The notes: generated by a model not told the origin, from the sequence alone. Positions 34,687 to 49,700 are shown, counted from the stretch's first letter. The stretch: DNA of 64,000 nucleotides from Megaleporinus macrocephalus (GCA_021613375.1 CM038717.1:41058128-41122127); one strand, 5' to 3'. Numbers and translations: made by a program.

Positions 34687-35920
34687 TCTGATCTTGTTTT
34701 TCTTTGGACAGCACCGTTATCTATTTGGCCCAGATGTAGAGATGCAGACATATTTGATCCGTTCTAAAAGAGAAGAGTGTTAGAACCACATGTGCAAGTG
34801 TCTTTGAGACATGCAGTTAGCACGATGCTAATTGGTGTACATAAGCTTCCATTAATTGTTAGCAACGTTAGCCTCATAGCTCCAGTGCACAGCCTAAATA
34901 AGCCGAGTTGTAGGGGGGAAGGTGAACGTTTTTATGTCAAACTATCGCTTTAATGTGGGTCGAATCTTTGAAGGTAAGGGATCAAACGCAGCGGCAACAT
35001 TCACAGTAGAAACAGAGGTGATCAACCTCCTCCAATCAGAGCATGCCAAGAACTTGTGAACAGTGAGAAAGCTTGAAGCAAATAACATCATCATGACATT
35101 TATAGATCTATATATATATATTTAAATATCTCTCTATATATCTGTGTGTGTCTATAAGAACGTAGTAACAGTGTCGGCAGTTACAGCCTTTGGGACTCGA
35201 GGAAACATCACTGCAACTGCTGGTCAACACAAACTGAGGTTAAGGCTTTTACACATTTCAGCAGTTCACCTGTCAGTACCGCAGACAGATCTGGACGGTC
35301 TGGGCGCAGGACACAGGCTCGAGTGTAGACTTGAGCTCATTCTGTAGGCGGAGTGAACGCCAGAACGGTGGTTATGTGTATATGTGCGGGGAACGGGCGG
35401 GGGGTGATCACACATCGTCGCTGTCGTAAGAAAACCTCGCAGCTCAGAAACTGGTGGAACGATAAATTGGTTTAATATTGCAGGTTTATCGGTACTGAAA
35501 ACCACGTTGTACATAACGTACATCAGAGGGACGGGAACTCACAACCTCCCGATGCAAATCCAAAACAAGATCATGTTTTGTATTTGTAATCATGGTTGGC
35601 ACTGATATTAAATACATGTAATGCCGGATCTACAAACATGTAAACATTTAGGCTTGTAGCATTTATATAATATTTTGTAGCGTGACAAAAAAAAAAGGAT
35701 GGCAAGCCCCGCCCCCAGTGCTACAGTGTTTTCTACTGTTGCAGATGTTCATTCCAATAAAAGGAATGTGACCATTCAGTACTGTCAATCATATCCGCCT
35801 GTAAAGCACTGACGAGCTGATATTATCCCAGTATTAAATCTAAAAATTAGCTGATCTGAATTTTTAACAGTCTAAAATTGGAATCGGCCACAGAAACACT
35901 TGTATCAGATGTTACTCTGA
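34687..35920. other. Intergenic sequence, no gene seen
   Basis: AT-rich with a TATATATATA run near 35110. 35690-35900 resembles an old hAT-like repeat (GCTGATCTGAATTTTTAACA). Nothing coding is supported. Confidence 0.3.
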
Positions 35921-36137
35921 AAACAAAACAAGCTTCAACTGAATATGATAAGTCATTTTGGTCTACAAATATATTATTATTAAATTAAAAAAATTACAAT
36001 ATATAAAAAAATAATTTTAATGGTAATACACTTACCATTAAAATTATTTTTTTATATATTGTAATTTTTTTAATTTAATAATAATATATTTGTAGACCAA
36101 AATGACTTATCATATTCAGTTGAAGCTTGTTTTGTTT
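35921..36137. repeat. Perfect inverted repeat, 106-bp arms, 5-bp spacer
   Basis: Left arm 35921-36026 and right arm 36032-36137 are exact reverse complements by direct base-by-base comparison. The spacer is TACAC. Arms begin AAACAAAACAAGCTTCAACT and are very AT-rich inward. No transposon ends or target duplications are visible. Confidence 0.97.
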
Positions 36138-36377
36138 CTTAGTATCTTAGTTCTTAGTATTTTCATTTTTGCCTTTTTTAAATTTTAGACAACTAGAAAA
36201 TGTCTGCTCATTACATTTTGTGTACATTTTATGTTAAAAAAACTAAAGAAATGGTCTAAATTCACTTAAATTCACTGAATTAATTATATATATATATAAA
36301 TATATATAAATGGGCTAAATATTATATATGCCTGTTAAATTTTATATAAAAAGAAAGAAATGGTCTTTACTTGGTTC

Positions 36378-36395
36378 CACTGACTGAATTGATAC

Positions 36396-36446
<51 letters not shown>
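36378..36446. repeat. (AT)n microsatellite region
   Basis: Long TA run (36399-36445) within a wider AT-rich zone 36280-36570. Confidence 0.9.
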
Positions 36447-36448
<2 letters not shown>

Positions 36449-36569
36449 CCGACAGCAGGCATATATATACTTTATATATTTATATATTTTGCCCATTTTA
36501 AAAATGCCTGCTAAATTTTATGTTGAAAAAAAAGAAATTTTATTTTATATATATATATATATAATAGAA

Positions 36570-37700
36570 AAATATGCAGTTGCAGTTGTGAGGTTTTGAT
36601 AGGACAGCGATGATTCCTTACACAGATGGACTTCAGTCTACCTTTCAGACCAGGTGCTGCCTGGATGCTTCACCTGCCCCTGCGTCTCCCACCGCTTCAG
36701 TACGCACCGAGACTGAACGCAGCTGGAAGCGCAGCAGGGGGAAGCGCAGCAGCGGGGGGGTCGATTTGGCCCGTAAGCCCTGAAGATCTAAGATCGCTCG
36801 GAGATGACAGGAAGCCCATCGCTCTGAGCAGTGTCTCTGTGCGGGACGAGGGTTTTAAGGTGGCTGTGCTTTCGGGAAGCTGTTGTGTAGAAGAATGGCA
36901 CAGGTGTGTTGGGAAAAGCTCGCGTCGTGCGGTTTTCCCGTAAGTACACAGGAGGCGCTGTTGCTGGACTAGCAGGATGTTCTACGGGGACGACTGTGAA
37001 GTTACTGCTAGAGGCTGTTTCTCAGTTTAGGGCCTTTTCAAAACTTTATAAAGGTTTAAAAATATCATTCTTCAATATCACGTTACAAAAGAAAGAAGTT
37101 CAGCACTGCTCGGACAGTTATTGCAAAATTCTCATAAAATCTTCTTCAGAATCATCTAGAACTTCTTCTGCGCGATAAAACACTAGGTTGGAGTGTGTGC
37201 CCGGCTTTAGGACTGTCAAACTGAGTCATAATGAAGGCTTTGTTTAAAATCACGTTCCTACTAAAAAGCACTGCTCACACATGGCGTGGTGTGACGTGAA
37301 GGTTGTGTGTGGTTGAGCACTGAGGTCTCGAATGCGAGAGATATAAAATTCTAGTGATGTGACTGTGGGGCTCGGCTAGCTCTGTAAGTTCTTCAGGGTT
37401 ATTTTTGGAGTACTGACTGATCTAACCTGTAAGGATGTAAACATATGTTATAAGTTCAGATTCATGCTTCGCTCTTCCGTCACTACTGCTCACTTTTTGG
37501 GCTCCTCTTTCAGATCGTCATAGCAACTAATATACATGAACCGCGCAGCCGGTTTTGAGTTAATCTCACGTTGGGCTCGAGGTGTGAACGACATTCCGGC
37601 TCAGTCTCAACAGCTGGTGCAGGCTCTCACTCGGCAGCTGGGCTGAATCAGTTTCTCACCCGGCCGAGAGAAGAGTGGGGCGGCGTGCCGGGTGGGCCGC
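36570..37700 (-). other. Downstream/3' UTR side of st6galnac6
   Basis: Contains a GC-rich patch (36620-36960) with an open frame that matches no family I know. AATAAA on the minus strand (TTTATT at 36539-36544) is the first hexamer noted downstream of the stop, over 1.1 kb away, so the transcript end is uncertain. Confidence 0.3.
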
Positions 37701-40700
37701 TCACCAGGCGGGGTGCGTGAAGGTGACGTTGTAGAGCTTGGCCCAGCGAGAGAACACTTGTTTCTCGGTGATGAAGCGATGGTGGTTTCCTCTGCGGCCC
37801 CTCTCGTTCTGCAGGTAGGTCACACACTCGTCCGGCCCTCTGGGTTTGTAGTAGTGGTACGGCATCCGCTTGGGCCGAAGGTGCTTCCTACAACACGGAG
37901 ATACACAGGTAAGTGAAGGTAGAGTACAGTTTACCTGTACACACTGGATCAGCTTTGTAAGTAGCACTGACTCTGGATCAACTGTGTATCACTGACTCTG
38001 TTTCAGCTGTGTGAGTATCACTGACTCTGGATCAGCTATGTGAGTATCACTGACTCTGGATCAGCTGAGTAAGTAGCACTGACTCGGTATCAACTGTGTA
38101 TCACTGACTCTGTTTCAGCTGTGTGAGTATCACCGACTCTGGATCAGCCATGTGAGTATCACTGACTCTGGATCAGCTATGTGAGTATCACTGACTCTGT
38201 TTCAGCTGTGTGAGTATCACTGACTCTGTTTCAGCTGTGTGAGTATCACTGACTCTGGATCAGCTATGTGAGTATCACTGACTCTGGATCAGCTGTGTAA
38301 GTAGCACTGACTCTGGATCAGCTGTGTATGTATCACTGACTCTGGATCAGCTGTGTAAGTAGCACTGACTCTGGATCAGCTGAGTAAGTAGCACTGACTC
38401 TGTATCAACAGTGTATCACTGACTCTGTTTCAGCTGTGTGAGTATCACTGACTCTGGATCAGTTGTCTAAGTATCACTGACTCTGGATCAGCTGTGTAAG
38501 TATCACTGACTCTGGATCAGCTGTGTAAGTAGCACTGACTCTGGATCAGCTGTGTAAGTAGCACTGACTCTGGATCAGCTGAGTAAGTAGCACTGACTCT
38601 GTATCAACTGTGTATGACTGACTCTGGATCAACTGTGTATCACTGACTGTTTCAGCTGTGTAAGTATCACTGACTCTGGATCAGCTGTGTAAGTATCACT
38701 GACTCTGGATCAGCTGTGTAAGTATCACTGACTCTGGATCAGCTGTGTAAATTCTCTCATCATAAAACAGATTACAGAGACGCTCTAGTTAGAGAGAGAC
38801 TGGTCACGGTTTGTTCCTGTCCACTGCATGTAAGCGGTGTTTACTGACCTCAGCTGCAGCTGAGTTCACACAGGAAGCTGTTACTTACCCACAGTAGTTT
38901 GGTGGCACCATCCCATAAACAGTGATGTTATCACACATCTCGATGGCAATCACCATAGTGAACCATCCGGTGCTCAGCCAGGACTGAGACTTCTGTCTGA
39001 GAGCGCAGGAGAGACGACATGCATCACAGAACTAGCAGTGGACTAATCTCAATACAGTATGTAAATACAGGAAGTGCTTAAGCACGGCTATGCAACACAT
39101 CACCTACAGAGATTGATTATTTGGATTATGACCCTGTATAACAAACTGTAATCTACAAACATGGACTAGAGTATGAACAGAATCCTGCTTTCGAAATGAA
39201 CTCTAATGTAACAGTGTCTCATTTTTAAGAAGGAATGGCCATAAATTAAAAAATTGAGACCACAAATGACTATATTGAGGGTACAAATTAACATAGTGAG
39301 ACCATAAATTACTATACTGAGACCACTATGAATTTATGGAGGCTAGAAACTACAATACATACATACAAGTTCTATATTGAGAATAAAAATGAATATATTG
39401 AGGCCTCAAGTTCTAACATTGAAGCCAACAATTAATATATTGAGGCCACAAATGTACAACATTGAAGGCACGGATTACAATATTTAGGCCACACTCTGCA
39501 ATACTAAGGTCTAAATGAATAAAGTGAGGCCACTAATTAATATATTAAGGCCACAGGTTACTATATAGAGACCACAAGTGGCTACATAGTGACTGCAAGT
39601 TACTATACTGAGGCCAAAAATTAATATATTGAAGACAAAAGTAACTATACTGAGGCCACAAATTGCACTATTGAGGCGCATATGAATAAAGTGAGGCCAC
39701 TAAGTAATATATTAAGGCCACAAGTTAATATCTAGAGACCACAAGTTACTATACTAAGGTCAAAAATGTATTTATTGAAGACACAAGTTACTATACTGAG
39801 GCCACAAATTGCAATATTGAGGTGCATATGAATAAAGTGAGGCCACTAAGTAATATATTAAGGCCACAAGTTAATATCTAGAGACCACAAGTTTCTATAC
39901 CAAGGCCAAAAATGTATAAATAGAAGACAAAAGTTACTGTACTGAGGCTACAAATTGCAATATTGAGGCCCAAATAAATAAAGTGAGGCCACTAATTATT
40001 ATATTAAGGCCACAAGATACTGGGTTATTATCATGACCTAAATATATTATATTATTACAGTATCTTTGGTCACTGCTTTGCTAAACCCCTCACTCATGGT
40101 CAGGGTCTGTCCGTACCTGTCTCGGCCAGTCTCCTTCTGAAAGAGCGCATCGAACTTGCGCATCTTGCTCGGGGAGATGGTGAAGGTGGACAGGTTGCTG
40201 TAGGTCATGCTGACCCGCTGGATCAGCCGATAGAGAGTTCCTTTGGCGTCTCGTCCTATCTTGGAGGGCGGGCCCCAGAAGATGACGGACAGGTTCTCGG
40301 AGCGGTTGAGGAATTCCTGCGGCTTGTGGATGACGCGGAACACGCTGGAGTGGGCGACGACACGAAGGCTGGTCCGGTTCCCCACGTCTGACTCGAACCC
40401 AGAGGTGGGGGCGTCGTTCATGCGGATCACACACTCAGAGCGGTCGATCTCCTCTCCGGCGTGGCTGCCCAGGACGTGGCTGGAACTCGTCACCAGCGCA
40501 CACTGGTGACAGTGCAGGGTCATACTCTGTCACAGGCAAACAAATTAGGAGATGGTCTTTAGTAGGTTCACACACAAATACAGAATCATGTATGTTTATA
40601 TACATTGTCGAGTCACATCATGATGAGCACCAGCCAATATCTAGACTGGGAGACTCAGTAAGGTCCTGGTAGGTGGTCACAGTTATCTGGAGGTATCATG

Positions 40701-43700
40701 CTGACTGCAGTGCATCCCACAGCTGCTGAAGGGAGCATGGAGGAGGATCCAAAGAGCCAACACCACCATCCAGGTGGTCTGATAGATGTTCAGTTAGGTT
40801 CAAGTTTGGGAAATTAGGGGTTCAGGGTAGTACTTGGAAGTCTTGGTCTGCTCTTCCAACCAACGTAGGACACTTTTGGATGTGTGACCATCAGCATGTA
40901 TGGTGTACATGATCTGCAAGGATGGATTCAGATCCAAATCGGTTGAGAGTTTCTTTCACATGGATGAGTGGGTCATGAAAACATTCCCCAGACTAGAAGT
41001 CTGCCAGGAATGCTTGCAGGGTGGTCATAATAATGTGACTCGACTGTGTATATACTAATACAGTATTATGGAATTTCATTTCAGATTTCTGTTCCAAATC
41101 TAAACAGCAAACAAAGCTTAAAGACTAATAGGAGCAGGTAAAAACCAGATGCTAGAAATACCTTAGAAAAAGAAAAACATATAGCAGCTCAGCGGCGGCT
41201 AAGAGCTCCACTCACCACAAAACATGATCGGTTTTTACTTCAACACCAGTAACTCGGCTCTAATATCCTCTAAACAGCGCAATTTAGCTTTAGTTCGTTG
41301 GAACCGACTTTACACTGTGCTGAGTGGCACCTCTGCTATGCTAGTTAAGTCCATGTTAGCTTAGCCAATATGCTACAGTTCTAAACACCACAGAACTGGT
41401 GCAACTTCAAACCTGTCGCTCAATTTCATCTCAGACAGTAATTTTTTACTGTCAACACTTGTTTCAGCAGCAGCAGTTAGTCAGAATCAAGCTTGTGCTG
41501 TGCTGTGTGGTATTTCTGGCCTGCTAACAACGCTAGGGTTAGCATAGCCAAAACTCTACAGTCAGAAACTCTACTTTAACTCTCTTAAACTTTAGTGTTT
41601 ACAATCTCTACTTGTTTCAGCAGCAGTAGTTAGTCAGAATCATTAGATTAGCACCTTCTTACATGAAGCTGACATTCAGCTCCTTCTCGGTCCACCTTAA
41701 ATAGTGCAGACTGAGGTGCCAGAATATAACAGCTGCACTGTTTATGGTGAACAAGAAGAGAATAGGAAGCTAAACTTGTCCTTCTTACTTTGTTTACAGT
41801 GTTTTTAGATGAGATTTACACACTGATGGATTTCCTGATGGCTGTGATTGTGTTTATTGTGTTTAATGTCTTTATAATAATAATAATAATAAAACACTCA
41901 ATAGTATGTGACCTAGAACAGTATTGTTGGGTCTATTTGCATGTAGGACTTTGTAAGATGGATTTTAAAAAGCCACAGCATCTTAGTTTTTATTGTGTTG
42001 TGGCCACCAAACGGGGGAACATTCTGTGAAATGTTTATTGATCAGTCCAAGTGGTGAAGCTCAAACTACAGCAAGGCGACCACCTGATGCCCTTCTGATG
42101 CTGTCGCAGGACCTTCAATGACCAAGCATCACCATGATGTTGGTTTTCTTACAATGTTGCTACAATGTTGTCAAAAGGTGGTGCTTTTTACGTTGTCTGA
42201 ACAAGGTTGTCACGACGTTGAGAAGCGAGGGGCACGGAACGATGTTAATGTAGACCACAGAGCAAGGTGACCTAACCACAGACACGGGAGATGGAAGAAC
42301 AAAGAACCGCTGTCTGAGGAGGGGTAGTTAGAACCAGATCCCGTCTGTAGAAGGAACGGCCTGCTTAAAAGGCCAGGGGTGGGGGGGTCAGGTCAGACCT
42401 TCAAAGACCTAGCATCACCATGATGTTGGTTTTCTTACAATATTGCAAACAACGTTGTATAAAGGTGGTACTTTTACGTCGTCTAAACAAGGTTGTCACA
42501 ACGTAATGATTGAATAATGTTGGCAACTTCTCAAAGTTCTATTAAGTTCCATGCAGATATAATGGAACAAACGCATGAAGGACTTTTAGGAGGTTGTGAC
42601 AACGTACTGACAACGTTGTGTGAGGGAAAATGTATATCACTCCCTTGCGTGTATGCTTTCCACGTGTGTCTTTATTACCACATATGAATGAATGTTTGCT
42701 TTGAACTAGCAACTTCCACTTGTACTGAACCTCGCGGAGCTCAGCACACCTGTTGAGAAGCGAGGGGCGCAGAACGATGTTCATGTAGACCACAGAGCAT
42801 GATGACCTGACCACAGACACGGGAGATGGAAGAACAAAGAGCCGCTGTCTGAGGAGGGGTAGCTAGAACCAGATCCCGTCTGTAAAAGGAACGACCTGCT
42901 TAAAAGGCCAGGGGTGGGGGGAGCTCAGGTCAGAGCTGGTCTCTCACAGCTCTCTCGTGTGTGTCTGCTATGTCTTAATAAACGTAGCCTCTACCTGGTC
43001 TTGGTGAATTTCCACCAGAGTTGCCACTATGTTGATACAATGCTGTCACATAACATTGTCATAACTATCTGAGGGATTCCATTTTAACATTGTGGGCACC
43101 CAAAACAGTACGTTGTTACACCGTTGTCACAACGTAACTGTGTCTGCAGAGGAGCAGGCCATGCGCGAACGCGTCCTGGTGCAGCTAATTTTAGCACAAC
43201 GATGTGGAGGAATCTTGAGTGGGCTGAAATTCCTCCACCTCATTGAGAGAGACTCCTCTCCAGAAGTGACTGGTTGCAGCTGTTTCGTTTAGAGGGGCAG
43301 TAACTTCTTCACACAGGTGCTGCAATTGTTTTCCTCCAATAAATGCGATGACCAATTTAAGACTTGCGCTGTACGTAGGGAGCAAAGACCCGTTGACGGT
43401 GCTGTATGAGCGCCTTCACCTCGTGACCCCGTTACCTTGTTGCCGAAGACACGGATGTAACCTTCTTTGCCGGCCCATTTCTTCAGGTTTGTGGTTTTGA
43501 TGGCTTCGTGGAACGGCACTCCTTTGAAAGACCCATACAGGTCGTTGCCAGTGTTGGAACTGTAGAGTATGAGGAGGGTCGTGATGATGAAGACCGCCCC
43601 AAAGATTGCCATCCGCTGGCTGTGGTGCCCCTACGTGTCAAAGAGAAACAGTTAAACCTTTAGAAGACCCTACCTGCCACAAACTGCCCACTCCATGACT

Positions 43701-46700
43701 ACCTTATCAGTGTACTATTACAGCCCCCCTCTAGCCAACTCATCAATGGCCAGTTTCTGACCACAGGGCTGTTGGGTGGTGGGTTTACATACGTTCTATT
43801 CTGTGGTCAGAAACTAGATCACAGAGGATGACCAACAACTATCTGCTTCAACAGGGCTGTGTTCCTAACTGAATGCTACAGTTATCTACAGTCATTATGA
43901 ACCCATGCTGAGTTGCATGTAGCTGCGAACCACAGATATACATACATAGATGGTGCGTTGGGTTCAGACAGGCACTTCAGGGCCATCAACATCATTGCTG
44001 GACTACAATTAGTACCATTACTGAGCAGCAGTTTGAGAACGATACTGTTCCACAATATTACACTCAGAAACTGTGAGAGGATTACATAACAGATGTTTGT
44101 TGACCGTGTGGTTGGTGAAGACTCACTGGTGAGGTTGTGTTTCCAGTGATTGTTAATGCTCAGTAAGTTCTGTAGATACAGTTTCCTCAATCTGTGTATT
44201 CTCATTAGACCAGCACCTTCTTACACAGTCAGCTTCCTATTGGCCAGCTTCTTGTTCCAGTTTTCCCAGTAAGGTGAACTGGGGAAATCCGAGCGAAGAG
44301 GAAGCTGAACCTCGTCCCTTGCACATTGTTTACAGTGTTGTTAGAAGTGACTCGCCCCCTGGAGTATTTCCTGATGGGTGTGATTGTCTTTGTAAAGGAG
44401 CTTTGTGCTAAACTTAGCCAACCAGCACCATCACAGTTATGAAACAGTACTGAGAGCTTCTCTGCAGCTCAGCTAGATTAATGTACATCTGAAGATCTGG
44501 TTAAAGCTGGTTGAGTAATAACAAAGTTATGGCTAATTTAATTTAATCACTAGAACTCGAACGAGGGCTTGGCAATAAAACGATAACGATAACTATCGTG
44601 AAATAACGTTTCCTCAATAGAACTATAAGACGTAGTCGATAGAAAGTCGATAAAATGAAGTTCCGTCCATGTTTTGAGAGACAACATGAATAGCCAATGA
44701 GAATAGCACCGCCCCCAAACCAATCAGGTGGCTGAACTAGAGTTGCAGCCATTTCATGTTTGGTTGACGCACACAGAGTGTAGACGTAGCAGCAGCTTAA
44801 CCCACGTACTAGTAATCTGGTTACTGCAGCGTCACAGTCGAGCAGAGAGAATAAAATAAGAGAAAATAAGAGAAAACGTTAAACTACTACTGAAAGAAAC
44901 ATGATACACGTGTTAATAATCTATAAATAATCTATAAGATAAGATAAACAGGTAAACAGGTGCTGTCCTGCTGCTGTGTTGATGAAGCTCTACGGGATGT
45001 TTGATCTTCAAGGTCTCGTGTAGAGCAGTTGTACTGTTGTGATCATCTCCACTGTGCAGAGCTGACAGAGCACCACACTGTTGTGTTTGTGTGAAACACT
45101 CCCACAACGTTAGATGAACGTGAGAGATTGTTTGTAGCTGCAGCTCGCGCTCCGGATAAATCCATGCTTTCTGAAGCAATGACGCACGTTATGATAATCG
45201 GCGTAATTTGGTAATTGATAAAAATAAAAATGTATATTGTAGGAGTTCGAGTGAGACGCTGAGACAAAGTTAACTTTATGTGTGTGTTTAATTTATTTGA
45301 AAGTTGTGTTATGTTCTATAGTACATTTGTCTACCTTCTAATAAAAAATAAACCAGAGGATAAAAAACAATTTAACAAAATTTTTAAATTTTGATATCTT
45401 CACTTCTCAGTTAAAGTAAAAGGCAATAGTGATTTGATTTATATTGTGATTGTATATCGATATCGACTGATATGACAAAAATTATTGTGATACGATTTTT
45501 TATCCCATATCGGCCAGCCCTAGTCTCAGTACATCTGTATTTGTTTATAAGCGGATCCTGACTCTCCAACATGATGGACGAGTAGACGTATCACCTCAGA
45601 TAGAGAGAACAACAAACAACACTGCACCTACACTACCACTCAAAAGTTTAGGATCACTTTAGAATTTCATTTCATGCAATTTTCATGCAATTCACAAACA
45701 ATATTGTTCATTTCACAATGAATGTAAGTGTATCAGATGATTTTTAAAGAATAAAAATGTTTGTATTAAAGTCTATTTTTGTATAGAGGCTTATTTTACA
45801 TATAGTCCTATTATCAGTAATTCTCAGTCCTCTGTCTAAATCTCCTGGTACGACCACCAATCCAAGTTAAGGATGTTATTGGACTAATTGGTTGTTAGGA
45901 CACTCTTGATCAATTGTGATCACAGCTGAAAAACATTCTACTAATAAGTGAGTATAAAAGGGAGAACAACATTCTAGGTTAGTTTAGTATCTGAAGATCA
46001 GCAGTTGATGGCTTGCTGACCGACTCACAATGACCAGAAAGAAACAACTTTCTTTAGAGACCCGTCAGTCCATTGTTGTGTTAAGGAAGAAGATACTCCA
46101 TTAAAACAAGAACATTTCACTGTGATCCCAAACTTTTGAGCGGTAATGTATATATGCATATTTATGTTGTGAACGGCTAATATATGAAATAAAATTCAAT
46201 GAGTGTATTTGGGGTCACAGGTTTTGTTTATACTGGTCTAGGCTAAACTGGCTAACAGGATATTCAAATAACATTCAGAGTAATAAATACCACTTGAATG
46301 TATACTGGAAACTTGTGCCTAGCGAGTGGGAAGTGAATGTACAGCACTGTCAGCTTGGTACTTTGAAACCTTTGAAGCTTAAAACAGTTCAAACAGCTTC
46401 TGAAGTGGCCTCTCACCTTGTCCACCAACCGCAGCCCCATTCTCCTGCTTCTGATCCGCTATCACATGATGACTTTATGCCTGAAGAGAGTGAGAGAAAC
46501 AAAGTGTGCTACAAATCAACAACATGTCTTATTTACACGAATCCCCACGTAACCCAGATACGATCCCTCCACCGAGACGCGTCCCAATTTTGCTTCTTTA
46601 GTTCAGAAGTGGAACTACGATGCTAACATTGCTAACAAACACTAGAATTCAATAGTCACCGAAATAGCCCCAAACGTTTCTGTAAAAATACAGCCCCGCT

Positions 46701-49700
46701 AACCTGGTAGCTAGCGTTCACATTGGTCAATTCATTCTGGTTCCATTGACTTACACTGACAGTAAAGATGGTTTTGGCCTCTCCTGTAACATTGCTAATT
46801 TGGAGACACATCAATCAATCAATCAATCAACCAATCAATCAATTAATTCATCAATCAATCAACCTTTATTTTAACTCAGAAAGGAAGTATATTGAAGGCA
46901 CCCCTCATCTTCAATGTAGCCGAGCATTTACAAGAACAGGGATTGACATGACAAAGAAAATAAAAACAAAAATTCATCATTATAAATTAAAACAACTGAT
47001 AAGAAAGCAGCTAGTACATATAAAAAGAAAATTTTAAGATAACAGTGAATATAAAAATAGAAATAATAATACTAAAAATAGATAAAAATGAAAGTTAAGA
47101 TTTAATTAGCAAGAAATAAAGATAAAAAGAGGGTATAAAAATTTTAGAAGAAATTTTAGAAAAAAACAAGCTAAAACTAACGTTAACATTAAAATAAAAA
47201 AAGGAATAAAATTGAACTAATTTAAAGAGATAAAAGAATAAAAGAAATTAAATAATGAATAAGAATAAAGCTGTATCAAGAAATAAAAACGAAGAACAAG
47301 AATGTATTTGTTGGACAGTATGTGTTTAGGAAAAGTGTTAATAATGTTGATTCTCTCTGACCAATCCGCAGCCTGCAGAGTTTCTACGTCTCCTTTTGGT
47401 GTCGGCTCAGCTCCACAGGAACTTAGACTGAGGAGATACCATAACCAGTACCCAGTACCAAGTTCAGAGGCTTGGCCAAGGGCTGGACAGGTCATCCTTC
47501 TGAGTGTTCCAGTTACAGAGTGCTGCACGTTTCATAGGACAACACTATAGCCAGTCAGAAGCTGAAGGTAAGGGATACGGTCTTGTGACCAGAAGGTTGC
47601 TGGTTTGATCCCCTGGGCCAACAGGATACAACAGAAGTGCCCTTAAGCAAGCAACTTACCACCAACTGCTCTCCAGGACCTAGATAACTGCGTAACATCT
47701 AAATAGCTGGCATCACCTCACAGTGAACCAAGATGTTCAAACTGTGCCGTTGTCCCTCATGGGTGTCATATGACTCGTTAGAGTTAGAAGGTTCTAGGTA
47801 AGAATGTGGAACAGGGCTGTTAAATTTGGTGCTTTGGGTTCTCTCATATTGGCCACCAGATACTCAACATGGCACCTCTCTGAGGATGTGAGATACAGAA
47901 TTTTTGCTCTCCACAAAGACAGTTTGGGCTATGAGAAGACCCCTAACACCCTGAAACTGAGCTACAGCATGGTGGCCAAGGTCATACAACGGTTGTTCAG
48001 AATGGGTTCCATTCAGAACCTCCACTTGGCCTTGCCAGGGTCGACCAAAGAAGCTGAGTCCACGCGTTGTGGTAGAAATTCTACAGGACCAGCCGGAGAG
48101 TAAGGTGAGGAGAGCCGAGAGAGACCAACCTCTAACTCAAGCTGAGACTATCTCAGCTTAAATACACCCTAAGTGTGACATGGTGACGTTAAGACCCTCC
48201 GTTACTTTGGTGTGACTAGGCAAGAACTGAGCTCTGCACGTATACAGATCTAAACCAGAAACAACTGGTTTGGAGATGTTCTTCTCTAAATGGCCCTCTT
48301 CGTTTGCAGCAGTGGTTGGTCACTCCCTTATCTTGTCCTGACACCTGACAAGCATCGCTAACACTTCTTCATTCTGCAGCGGTTGAGCAATGTTCAGTAC
48401 AAGTTCAAGACTCTTTTGCAACTGTTGAAACAAACAGGTCACGTCCCTTCACTTACGATACATCTACACATACATGTGAACGATTCCTTCACAGTGTTCA
48501 GCGTCATATCCAGAGGTTAGCTTCCAAAAAGAGATGCAGGAAGGCTGCCAGCACTGCTGCAGAGGCTGAAGAAGTGGGAGGTCAACTTGGCATCGTCCCA
48601 GAAGCCAAGCCTCTTCTGAGGTTGATGCACCAGAAAGCCCGCCAACAGTTTCCTGAAGACAAGCATATCAACAACCATGGATTACTGGAACCATGTCCTG
48701 TGGTCTGACCAGACCAAGATAAACCTGTTTGGCTCAGATGGTGTCCAGCATGTGTGGTAAGATAACTGTGTCCTGCCTACAGTCAAGCATGGGGTTGGTA
48801 GTATCATGGTCTGGGGCGGCATGAGTGCTGCCAGCACCGGGGAGCTGCGGTTCACTGAGGGAAACATGAATTCCAACACATTCTGAAGCAGCGCATGATC
48901 CCCTCCTTTCAGAAAGTGGGCTGCAGGGCAGTTTTCCAACATGATAATGACCCCAAACACACCACCAAGAAAACAAATGCCTTGCTAAGGAAGCTGAGGG
49001 TGAAGGTAATGGACTGGCCAAGTACGTCTCCAGATCTAAACCCAACTGAGGACCTGTGGGTCCTAACATCCACCTCAATGTCACTGCTGGACTGAGAATC
49101 GTCCACCGACCAAAACTATCCAGACAGCAGTGTCCGGCGGCGTCCTGTGTCCACTGATGAAGAACTAGAGGAACACAAACTGTGCAGCAGCAGATGAGCT
49201 ACTGTCTCTGACTTTACATCTACAAGGTGGACCAGCAAGTAGGAGTGTCTAATAGAGTGGACAGTGAGTGGACACAGTGTTTAAACACTCCAGCAGCAGC
49301 ACTGCTGTGTCTGATCCACTCACACCAGCACAACACACACTAACACACCACCACTACCACGCCAGTGTCACTGCAGTGTTGAGAATGACCCACCTCCCTA
49401 ATAGTATCTGCTCTGTGGTGGTCCTGTGAGGGTTCCTTCACCATTGAAGAACAGAGTAACAAAGTATACAGAGAATCAGGCTAATCAGGCAACATCAACA
49501 ACTGGGGTAGTAAATAAAAACCCTGTTATTGCCATTCTGGTCATATTTATAGCTCACAGCAAGTCATAATACATCCTAAACCACATCTGTACCACCTTAA
49601 TAAAGACCCAGATGCGTGCTGAGAAAAACAGATTTGGGTGACTATTGAGTTCTATTGTGTATTAGCAATGTTAGCCTTGCCGCTCCGGTACGTAAACAAA

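Noticed and set aside
36626..36943. 105-residue frame in a GC-rich patch
   Set aside because: Low-complexity Ala/Gly/Pro composition, no homology recognised, downstream of the st6galnac6 stop on the opposite strand.
40243..40509. Plus-strand frames opposite the sialyltransferase exons (also 62896-63305)
   Set aside because: Antisense shadows of GC-rich coding exons with clear sialylmotifs on the minus strand.
43092..43292. 66-residue plus-strand frame MGTQNSTLL..
   Set aside because: Lies across ACAACGTT repeat and intron sequence of st6galnac6; no family match or splice support.
47804..48103. Open frame at the start of the Tc1 copy as a functional gene
   Set aside because: The catalytic half is in other frames, contains stops, and is split by foreign sequence; it is a transposase pseudogene.
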